This document shows, piece after piece, positions 55,101 through 62,130 of a stretch of 64,000 nt of DNA. The position numbers were made by a program, and so were the translations under genes. The notes below the pieces were generated by a model. The model had not been told where the DNA came from and ran no database searches. It saw only the letters and a list, made by a program, of their open reading frames with translations. Positions within the stretch are counted from its first letter, which is position 1; each line of letters opens with the position of its first letter. The DNA is taken from positions 1,364,001 to 1,428,000 of the forward strand of contig NZ_CP058561.1 of assembly GCF_018141425.1 (NCBI RefSeq), written 5' to 3'. Source of the stretch: Vallitalea guaymasensis (lineage in GTDB: Bacteria; Bacillota; Clostridia; Lachnospirales; Vallitaleaceae).

Positions 55101-55562
55101 TTACTTGATTCCAGACTTATTTTTAGTATCCCATGATATGTTTTCATTCCAATCTGACCATAATTCTTTCAACTTATTTACCAGCCACAACCCTCCGAAG
55201 GTTGTAGTCCCTTCATGATTCTTATAAATAATCCAATCCTTACTACTGTCAAACCAAAAGCTTTCGTTATTCCAGAAGTATATTTCTGTTTCCCAAAAAT
55301 CATAATCTACAATATTACTTATCTTTGTTGAAATTCCATCTTCTCTAAATTCATAAATATCCATAATCTTTCGATCTCTAAAAATATTCTTTATCTCTAT
55401 AAGTTTAGAATCTGTGTCAAGATATTCTGAATCAAATGCTATCAAATCATTTCTTTTACAATCATACAGTGGATACCAATAATGCCTACTGATGTCCCAA
55501 ATAGAATTTAGTTCTTTTCTAATCTTTGATGCTTCCTCTTTACTCAAGATTGTTTTTTTCAT
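55101..55562 (-). CDS. Conserved hypothetical protein (153 residues)
   Basis: The start at 55560-55562 follows AAAGGAAATATT. A soluble, Trp- and Asp-rich protein: HYWYPLYDCKRNDLIAFDSEYL, YDFWETEIYFWNNESFWFDSSKDW, HEGTTTFGGLWLVNKLKEL. The mix resembles immunity-type cassette proteins. Not assigned. Confidence 0.5.
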   Translation of the reverse strand: MKKTILSKEEASKIRKELNSIWDISRHYWYPLYDCKRNDLIAFDSEYLDTDSKLIEIKNIFRDRKIMDIYEFREDGISTKISNIVDYDFWETEIYFWNNESFWFDSSKDWIIYKNHEGTTTFGGLWLVNKLKELWSDWNENISWDTKNKSGIK

Positions 55563-55602
55563 AATATTTCCTTTCAATGGAGATAAACTAGGTAATAATT
55601 TT

Positions 55603-55808
55603 ATCTAACGTTACGTGTTCCTGACGTCCAAGCACCTTAGAAGCGCACTCTCCTGCTCTGATTAAGTAGCTAATATGGGCGCCGTCCCGTCAGGGCTTAG
55701 GTTGTGGGATGTGCGACTGTATTTCTATCAACTCTAGTTACCAATTACTATGGTAAAGCCTTCAAGTAATTATACCATGTTAGAGCGAACAGGAACATTT
55801 TGTTATAT
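55603..55808 (-). repeat. attC site, family II with extra hairpin, 206 bp
   Basis: Minus strand: R'' ATATAAC, R' GTTAGAT. Usual arms and CTTAG blocks, and a ~75-base insertion (55720-55790) with ACTATGGTA/TACCATGTTAG pairing before the GAGCGAACAGGAACAT arm. Confidence 0.85.
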
Positions 55809-55872
55809 AAAGTAAATCACGGAAACAGCCAATTACAATAATTATTATCATAATTTATAAATAATTAATTTT

Positions 55873-56364
55873 TCATATATACTTTAAACAGTTCAAAAGG
55901 TGCTTTTCACCAATACTTCCACATCGCAACTTTAATATTGCATCATCAAAACTAAACCACTTTAATTCATCTACTTCTATAGATTTTGAAAAGTCACCCT
56001 TCTCAACTTTCATCAAATACCCTAACATTAGCAATTCATGCTTTTCATAATAATAACTCTTGATATATCTCAATTTATCTGATCTTTGCCCAGTTTCCTC
56101 AATAACTTCTCTTATAGCCGTTTCTTCTGCAGTCTCACCTTTCTTTATATACCCAGCAACTAATACCCAGTTAGTCCTTGATACATAGTTTTGTTTCAAT
56201 AGTAAAACCTCATTGCATTCGTTTACTACAGTTACTAGAACACTTTGCCCAACCTTTTCAAAATAAGGCTTCTTACAAGTGTTACAATAAGGTATTAATC
56301 CCTCATCTCCAAGTTCTTTTTCAATTAACATTTCACCACATTCAGGGCAAAATTTATATTTCAT
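55873..56364 (-). CDS. Nudix hydrolase with zinc ribbon (NudC-like)
   Basis: A zinc ribbon, CPECG and CNTCK (C7, C10, C27, C30), precedes a Nudix box: GYIKKGETAEETAIREVIEETG. This combination is typical of NADH-pyrophosphatase-like Nudix enzymes acting on nucleotide derivatives. 163 residues. Substrate unknown. Confidence 0.88.
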   Translation of the reverse strand: MKYKFCPECGEMLIEKELGDEGLIPYCNTCKKPYFEKVGQSVLVTVVNECNEVLLLKQNYVSRTNWVLVAGYIKKGETAEETAIREVIEETGQRSDKLRYIKSYYYEKHELLMLGYLMKVEKGDFSKSIEVDELKWFSFDDAILKLRCGSIGEKHLLNCLKYI

Positions 56365-56397
56365 ATTTCCACCTCAATTCACTAGTGATGTTATTTC

Positions 56398-56608
56398 ATC
56401 AAACGTTTCGTATTTCCGACGTCACAGCGCCTTAGAAGGAGTTGCTCATGCTTGTGAGTTTACGAACAGCTAATGCAACGAGAGTCCAGACTTGGCTTAG
56501 GCGGTGGGATGTGCGGTCAGTGTGGCAATTATTTATATTTCTGAGTATATTCCGTAGTCGTTAAACTCATTATACCATAACAGAGCGAACCGAAATATAT
56601 TGTTATAT
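56398..56608 (-). repeat. attC site, family II with extra hairpin, 211 bp
   Basis: Minus strand: R'' ATATAAC, R' GTTTGAT. Arms TCGTATTTCCGACGTCACAGCGCCTTAG and CTTAGGCGGTGGGATGTGC pair; a ~75-base insertion before GAGCGAACCGAAATATA resembles that of 55603-55808 and of 58255-58349. Confidence 0.85.
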
Positions 56609-56628
56609 GATGTATCAAATTGGACGTC

Positions 56629-57195
56629 TTAGTATACCTTGCGATTAAAATATTCAACTATCAGTTTCTCACCATTATACATCAGCATACTCATACTTCC
56701 CATATGTAATTTCGTTATTCCTGAACCATATTCACCATCTGACAAAGTATACAAAAGTGAATTGATTGCACCGCCATGAGATACAATTAAAATGTTTTTA
56801 TCCTCATATCTTTTAGCCAACTCCAATACCTTATTATTCACTCTTTCTCTCAAGAGCTGCCAGTTTTCCATACCAGCATATTTCCTATCTGGATATTTTT
56901 CCAACCTCTCATCTAGTGTCATCCCGGATGCTTTACCATAGTCTCGTTCAATCAGATCTTCTTCTAGAATAACTTCTTCTTCTCCAATAGTTTCAGCTAT
57001 AACTTTAGCTGTACTTTTTGCTCTTTTCAAAGGACTAGAAAATACTATATCCCAATTATACTTTTTTAGATATTCGCCAACCACTCTAGCTTGTTCTAAT
57101 CCAGTTTTATTTAAATCTATATCTTCTCTGCCCTGAAGTTTAGTAAGCTTATTCCATTCTGTTTCTCCATGTCTAATGATACCTATTTTACCCAT
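56629..57195 (-). CDS. Histidine phosphatase (phosphoglycerate mutase-like)
   Basis: Motif RHGETEWN at residues 8-15 (catalytic His), FSSPLKRAKSTAKVIAE, EDLIERDYGKASG and a second His motif IVSHGGAI: the branch 1 histidine phosphatase layout. 188 residues is usual. It probably removes phosphate from a small metabolite. AGGTTTTC precedes the ATG. Confidence 0.92.
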   Translation of the reverse strand: MGKIGIIRHGETEWNKLTKLQGREDIDLNKTGLEQARVVGEYLKKYNWDIVFSSPLKRAKSTAKVIAETIGEEEVILEEDLIERDYGKASGMTLDERLEKYPDRKYAGMENWQLLRERVNNKVLELAKRYEDKNILIVSHGGAINSLLYTLSDGEYGSGITKLHMGSMSMLMYNGEKLIVEYFNRKVY

Positions 57196-57234
57196 AAGAA
57201 AACCTCCGATTCCAAAAACTAAATTTTATATGTC

Positions 57235-57349
57235 ATCTAACGTCCCGTATTTCCGACGTCTCTGAACTGGACCCTCAAAGCCCTTCTCCCTGGCGGTGCT
57301 TGCACCCAGTGAAGAGATGTGCGTAGCGAACGGAAATATTTTGTTAGAT
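57235..57349 (-). repeat. attC site, family I, 115 bp
   Basis: Minus strand: R'' ATCTAAC, R' GTTAGAT. A textbook family I site: CGTCCCGTATTTCCGACGTC, CTGAACTGGACCCTC, CTTCTCCCTGGCGG, GGTGAAGAG-like and GCGTAGCGAACGGAAATATTTTG. Confidence 0.92.
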
Positions 57350-57401
57350 GATGCAACCACTTGACTCCATTGCATTCATTATCATATAGTCTATATCTTA
57401 A

Positions 57402-58232
57402 CTAAACCCTATAATATGACCCTAATATTTTAATGTCAAATCCTTCGGTTACCTTTATTACTGCATCCTTTACAGCTTCATCCCTTTGGTAGCAACCGTC
57501 AACATCTATAAAGAAATTATAATTCCCTAACCCCGTTTTTCTAGGTCTTGAAATTATAGACCTGAGGTTTATACCTCTATCTGAAAAAATATTTAATATC
57601 TCACACAATAGACCTGGTCTATCTACATCATTACTTACAACAAATAATGTGTTCCAGTCAACACTAACAATATCTTCATCATTAAGTTCTTTAGATAGAA
57701 TTATAAATCTTGTTTCATTATCAATAGAATCTGCTATATCTTCAACTACTAAATCAAATACTTCATTTTTATCTAACATATGACTTGGTATAATCGCAGC
57801 CTCATTTCTATCACCATTTAAAGCTTTTTCATAGGACGTGCTGTTACTAGCTGTTGTTATTATCTCAATTTCCCCCAATTTTTCAATAAGATCTATACAT
57901 TGATTATGTGCTTTAAACTGTGTATAGACTCTAGTAACTTCTTTTATATTATTACAGTTAGCTACTAAAGTAAATCTAATAGGTAAAACAATTTCATGTA
58001 TTATCTTTAAATCTGAATGAGTTAATAAATCCAATATTATCTGTACAAATCCATCTAATGTATTCTCAATTGGAATTACTCCCATCGCACACCCATTTTC
58101 AATAGCTTGAAAGGTACTCCGAATAGACAAATAGTATTCTAACTGCATTTTTATACCTTGTGAAGCTAAATATTTTTTAGTTGCTACTTCTGTAAATGTG
58201 CCCTTTGGTCCTAAGACAGCTATTCTGTTCAT
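57402..58232 (-). CDS. pheA: Prephenate dehydratase with ACT domain
   Basis: The domain has AVLGPKGTFTEVATKKYL, GVIPIENTLDGFVQIILDLL and NSTSYEKAL, then a ETRFIILSKEL end typical of prephenate dehydratase, which makes phenylpyruvate for phenylalanine synthesis. Residues 200-276 form the ACT domain with the GLLCEILNIFSDRGINLRSIISRP (GALV/ESRP-type) regulatory motif. It is full length (276). A biosynthetic enzyme as a stand-alone cassette is unusual. AGGAGG precedes the ATG. Confidence 0.92.
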   Translation of the reverse strand: MNRIAVLGPKGTFTEVATKKYLASQGIKMQLEYYLSIRSTFQAIENGCAMGVIPIENTLDGFVQIILDLLTHSDLKIIHEIVLPIRFTLVANCNNIKEVTRVYTQFKAHNQCIDLIEKLGEIEIITTASNSTSYEKALNGDRNEAAIIPSHMLDKNEVFDLVVEDIADSIDNETRFIILSKELNDEDIVSVDWNTLFVVSNDVDRPGLLCEILNIFSDRGINLRSIISRPRKTGLGNYNFFIDVDGCYQRDEAVKDAVIKVTEGFDIKILGSYYRV

Positions 58233-58254
58233 ATTGACCTCCTAATATTTTCTA

Positions 58255-58349
58255 TTCCGAAAGTGGTAATTAATTATATTTTTGATTACTTTTCCGTAGT
58301 CTATAAACTTATTATATCACACAGAGCGAACGGAAATATATTGTTAGAC
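58255..58349 (-). repeat. Half attC (R'' side)
   Basis: R'' GTCTAAC (minus) and GAGCGAACGGAAATATA arm, together with the AT-rich inner hairpin seen at 56515-56590, are present. The R' arm is missing upstream of the pheA start. Confidence 0.65.
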
Positions 58350-58377
58350 GGCGTCAACTGTTAGCCACTATAATTAA

Positions 58378-58490
58378 TCATCGCTATAATATCAAAAAAC
58401 ATATGTGCTAAAATAACTGGTACTATTCTTCTATACCTAACATAGTATAACGAAAATATAGTAAACATTACTCCTAAATAAATGAGTGCT
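58378..58490 (-). pseudogene. 3' fragment of the CPBP protease gene (duplicate)
   Basis: About 95% identical to 49803-49914, the end of the frameshifted CPBP gene, including the TGA. The fragment stands between two half attC sites, so it travels or was created as a small broken cassette. Confidence 0.85.
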
Positions 58491-58578
58491 CGTTAGACTT
58501 AGGCGGCCGTATTTGGTCAGCATTTTCACTCCAAAGCCGTCCCCTCTGCTGACCCGAAGCAGGAACATGGTGTTATGA
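58491..58578 (-). repeat. Half attC (R'' side)
   Basis: GACTTAGGCGGCCGTATTTGGTCAGCA ... GCCGTCCCCTCTGCTGACC and GTTATGA (R'' TCATAAC on the minus strand) match the right half of the 52856-53029 site. The R' arm was replaced by the CPBP fragment. Confidence 0.65.
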
Positions 58579-58641
58579 GATGTAGCTACGGACTTAAATT
58601 ACGACATCTTTTAATCAATTATGATATCAATAACTTAATAT

Positions 58642-59679
58642 TTATTGCATATTCAAATGCTCATCAACTAACCATTTAATGTGTTCTTTAAAAGATTCAT
58701 GATACTTTGTATAACTATCAGCTTCATGTTGATAAAAATATACACTATTGTCATCATCAACTAATCTTATGCAATAATAGTCACCACCACCATTAGTTCC
58801 AATTGCAAAGTATTCTTTGTCCCTAATTTCTTTCTTCTTTTCTCTTGAATCAAGAGTATTGTATGCTATAAAACTTCGTAATGTGTGAAATAAGCTACTG
58901 TCTTTTCCAAGCCATACCCAATTATCATCATCAGCAGCGTCTTTATAATACAGAGACTCAGGAAAGTCACTTATTAGAAATCGTCTATAAAATTCAGGCA
59001 TTTTCACTCCTAATTCATTCTCTAATAAGTGGATCTTCTCAACTGTGAATCTAGTCCCAGTGAAATTAGGCAATCTTGTATTTACCCAAGGTTGCTTTTC
59101 TTTGGGATCTAGTTTATAACCTGACTTGATATAAACACCTTGTAGGTACTCGCAAATTTCTACTTGTCTATAGGATCGTGCATATGTATATGCATTCGTT
59201 TTCCCGAAGGACTCTGTATCGTATACTTTTGCGACATCCAAACCATTATCAACTAAGTATTTCACCACATGTAAATGCCCACTATTAATTGACTTAAACA
59301 ATGGATTAGATAAAATAGTACTATAATCATACTCAGCCCCATTCTCTCTAAGATATTTGACAACATCTAGGTGTCCTTTATCTGCCGCACTTGCAAGTGG
59401 ACGGCAATTATGTAAAGTTTCATTTTTATTTATATCAGCACCATTTTTGAGTAGTACTTTAACAGCTTCAAGGTTTCCTTTCTTTGCTGCAACATGTAAA
59501 AAAGTGCCAAACACAGTTATAATTCCTAGCATCTCAACATCTTCTTTAATCATCTTCTTAATAAGTTTAGTATCAGAATTATTGATTGCACTGTTAAACA
59601 TTATTACTTTCTCTTTGTCTTCTTCTTCAGCCATTCTCCATAAGATATTGCTCTCTGCTTTTCTTTTAAAAAACTTCAT
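58642..59679 (-). CDS. Ankyrin-repeat protein with C-terminal SMI1/KNR4 domain
   Basis: Residues 30-180 hold at least four ankyrin repeats (GTFLHVAAKKGNLEAVKVLLKNGADIN; RPLASAADKGHLDVVKYLRENGAE; NPLFKSINSGHLHVVKYLVDNG). Residues 210-340 match SMI1/KNR4 (FTVEKIHLLENELGVKMPEFYRRFLI; FAIGTNGGGDYYCIRL). SMI1 domains are frequent immunity proteins; ankyrin fusions are known in that group. 345 residues. Confidence 0.82.
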   Translation of the reverse strand: MKFFKRKAESNILWRMAEEEDKEKVIMFNSAINNSDTKLIKKMIKEDVEMLGIITVFGTFLHVAAKKGNLEAVKVLLKNGADINKNETLHNCRPLASAADKGHLDVVKYLRENGAEYDYSTILSNPLFKSINSGHLHVVKYLVDNGLDVAKVYDTESFGKTNAYTYARSYRQVEICEYLQGVYIKSGYKLDPKEKQPWVNTRLPNFTGTRFTVEKIHLLENELGVKMPEFYRRFLISDFPESLYYKDAADDDNWVWLGKDSSLFHTLRSFIAYNTLDSREKKKEIRDKEYFAIGTNGGGDYYCIRLVDDDNSVYFYQHEADSYTKYHESFKEHIKWLVDEHLNMQ

Positions 59680-59764
59680 AAGTAGTCTCCTAGAATTTTT
59701 CTTTTATCTAATCTAATAGCAAAATTGTACAACTCGCATGGCTCAATAGATGAGTAGCTATTTC

Positions 59765-59839
59765 TCATAACGTCCCGCGAACTAGCGACGTGTGGCATCC
59801 GTCCGATTAAAAGCCCATGTCGCTAGTTCGCTGTTAGCG
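59765..59839 (-). repeat. attC site, short type, 75 bp
   Basis: Minus strand: R'' CGCTAAC, R' GTTATGA. Nearly perfect stem GCGAACTAGCGACGTG with CATGTCGCTAGTTCGC around a short loop. Confidence 0.92.
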
Positions 59840-59865
59840 GAAGTAATCTACGCCAGCTCTGTAAT

Positions 59866-60882
59866 TCACCTCAAAGTTAGAACAGAAGCCTTTAATAATT
59901 CTATCTGTTCATCTAGCATCTTCATTGACTTAATTGTGTCTATAACTTGCTGGTAACCTAAATCACATTCATCTCTAGAATTAACTTCTATACCAATGGA
60001 TCTCTTTAAATTGTATTCAATCCATCCAATCATATTAATATTCAGAGCTCGCCACACATATTGGAGATCATTGAAGTGAATTGGACATACACTGTGATAA
60101 CCCTTTAATACCTCTAAGAATGCATCTATGTTTATTGTGCAGTCCTTACATTCTGACCAATATACCGCCACTTCGACTAGCTCAAATGTTGGATTAACGT
60201 AACCTGCTGCTTCCCAATCAATGATAATTGGTTTACCATCTACTCCCCACATTACATTCTTAGGATCAAGGTCACGATGGCTAATAACTTGACGCTCCAA
60301 TAATTCTAATGCTTTAAGTGATTCTGTCTCAGCTAAATCAATGTAATTAATATCAATATCTTCTAACCTCTTAAGTGTATCTGAGTTATTAGCTTGATCT
60401 AATATACCTTGCCAATCAATCTTACTACGCTTACCATCCTTAATATCAGGATTTTCAATTGATAAAAAATCAATCTGATGTAATTGTCCAAGAAGAACAC
60501 CTACCTTATAGCATTCGACCAAGTTCTCAGGTCTGTGCGTGTAAGAAAGTCCATCTAACCAGTCAAACACCTGATAATACTGTCCATCAATACTGTGTAT
60601 AGTCTTTCCTTCAATCTTCTTCACGGCCGAAGCAGATAGCCCCGTATTTACTGCAATGATTGATACCTCATCTGCAAATAAATGATTCTTCATAGCCGTA
60701 GGCCGCAACATTATCTGGGGATTTAAAGCCTTAATGAAATAATGCCCTTTACTTGTTGCCACATCAAACGACTTATGCAGTAGACCACCAAACACTTGCT
60801 TAGGCTTTTCAACTACCTCCCCCAACTCTAGCATCGTAGCTAACTCATCTATCCGTATGTTATATTCAACATTATTCTCCAA
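59866..60882 (-). CDS. Aminoglycoside phosphotransferase (APH) family kinase
   Basis: The protein-kinase-like APH fold is visible: FGGLLHKSFDVATSKGHYFIKAL (ATP loop and Lys), VISHRDLDPKNVMWG (Brenner HxDxxxxN) and PIIIDWEAAG (metal-binding Asp). 338 residues. Members phosphorylate aminoglycosides, homoserine or sugars, so resistance is possible but not shown. Confidence 0.85.
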   Translation of the reverse strand: MENNVEYNIRIDELATMLELGEVVEKPKQVFGGLLHKSFDVATSKGHYFIKALNPQIMLRPTAMKNHLFADEVSIIAVNTGLSASAVKKIEGKTIHSIDGQYYQVFDWLDGLSYTHRPENLVECYKVGVLLGQLHQIDFLSIENPDIKDGKRSKIDWQGILDQANNSDTLKRLEDIDINYIDLAETESLKALELLERQVISHRDLDPKNVMWGVDGKPIIIDWEAAGYVNPTFELVEVAVYWSECKDCTINIDAFLEVLKGYHSVCPIHFNDLQYVWRALNINMIGWIEYNLKRSIGIEVNSRDECDLGYQQVIDTIKSMKMLDEQIELLKASVLTLR

Positions 60883-60920
60883 ATTCTATACCTCTTTCTA
60901 ATTACCAAGTAGATTATTTC

Positions 60921-61035
60921 CGCTAACGTTTCGTATTTCCGATGTCTCTGAACCGGACCCTCAGCGCTCTTCTCCCTGGCGGTGCTTGTACCCGGTGAAG
61001 AGATATGCGCAGCGAACGGAAATATATTGTTATAT
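60921..61035 (-). repeat. attC site of the first cassette, family I, 115 bp
   Basis: Minus strand: R'' ATATAAC, R' GTTAGCG. Arms CGTATTTCCGATGTC and GCGCAGCGAACGGAAATATATTG; interior CTGAACCGGACCCTCAGCGC ... GTGCTTGTACCCGGTG. It closes the cassette that starts at attI. Confidence 0.92.
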
Positions 61036-61075
61036 GACGTAAATTCTTGACCCCTTTGTATATATTAAAAAGGAG

Positions 61076-61966
61076 CTATTTGATCCCATACGATATAAGT
61101 GTACACGACGGCTTTAATATATACACTGTATCTTTATTATCTATTACATGGTCACATATACTCGCATGACTATCACTAAAAATTTTAGCTTCTCCTTTTG
61201 TAAGACCTCTGTCAACAAGAGTCTTCTTCATTTTTTCTTTATCCTCATATGATAGCCTTTTATTCCAGTCCCATGCTGTTGTTATTTCGTCATATTCCTT
61301 ACTATGTTTAGCACTATCACCATATGGATTGATAAATTTTACTCTGTCATTAAGACGGACATCTACATTCTTCAAACCTAGTTCTTGCATATATATTGGT
61401 ATCTTTATACCAACTCTATAATCTCTACCACCTTGATTCAATTCATTTCTATATATCTTTCTATATAAGGGTGTCATTCCAGTCCCAATGTAATCAAAAC
61501 CGCTAAAATATTGGACGGTCTTTTCAATCTCTAAATCACCTTCCAAACAGATGACCATACCACCTTTTATGACTGAATGTATCATTTTATTGAGAATGCT
61601 TTTGGCATTAGGAATATGTCGTAGAACTGCCTGTGAAATTGCTATGTCATATTTTTCTTCTGGTAAAAACTCATTCAAATCGCACTTAATAAAATTAGTA
61701 TCGTACTCAAGTTCTGTAAAAATATGTCGTGCATCATTCAACAATGTATCGCTAATATCAACTCCTGTATATGTACTACCCTCAGGTAGAATAGGTAAAA
61801 GCAATAAACCTATATAACCAAAACCACACCCATAATCAATTATCTTTACAGGTTTCTCAATCTTCCATACTTTGTCTACAAGAAATTCAATGTAATCATC
61901 ATTGCACCATCCATTGCGGATTGCTTTTAAAAACTCCAACCTATCATCCCAATATGAATCATTCAT
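61076..61966 (-). CDS. SAM-dependent methyltransferase (first cassette)
   Basis: Motif I IDYGCGFGYIGLLLLP, motif II GVDISDTLL and ISQAVLRHIPNAKSIL are in order, as in class I methyltransferases; GGMVICLEGDLEIEKT and the basic KMKKTLVDRG end follow. Substrate unknown. GGGAGG precedes the ATG. A paralogue with a deletion of the SAM-binding part lies at 3964-4621, almost 57 kb further from the integrase. Confidence 0.85.
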   Translation of the reverse strand: MNDSYWDDRLEFLKAIRNGWCNDDYIEFLVDKVWKIEKPVKIIDYGCGFGYIGLLLLPILPEGSTYTGVDISDTLLNDARHIFTELEYDTNFIKCDLNEFLPEEKYDIAISQAVLRHIPNAKSILNKMIHSVIKGGMVICLEGDLEIEKTVQYFSGFDYIGTGMTPLYRKIYRNELNQGGRDYRVGIKIPIYMQELGLKNVDVRLNDRVKFINPYGDSAKHSKEYDEITTAWDWNKRLSYEDKEKMKKTLVDRGLTKGEAKIFSDSHASICDHVIDNKDTVYILKPSCTLISYGIK

Positions 61967-62035
61967 GTTCTACCTCCCATATCTATAATTTGAGTTCTGT
62001 CAATACATAAACTGATCTACTTAGAAAGAATTTAT

Positions 62036-62109
62036 GTTATATAACTACAATATTTCCGAATGTCGCTAATACCTCCAAATCAGATGTATTACCGAACGTC
62101 GTAAATACT
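62036..62109 (-). other. Probable attI site
   Basis: ATATAAC (62039-62045) gives GTTATAT on the minus strand, and beside it is TATTTCCGAATGTCG, the same order as the R' arm of attC (core, spacer, TATTTCCGACGTC). Two direct repeats follow: 62050-62073 and 62086-62109 (about 18 of 24 bases equal), the layout of DR1/DR2 in known attI sites. It lies between the integrase stop and the first cassette gene. GTTATATAAC is itself palindromic. Confidence 0.75.
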
Positions 62110-62130
62110 TACTATCCCTTACTCTTCCCT

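Noticed and set aside
61967-62035. Cassette promoter with TTGACA at about 62011
   Set aside because: A perfect -35 exists on the minus strand, but no -10 box lies 16-18 bases downstream, so it is not listed as a promoter.
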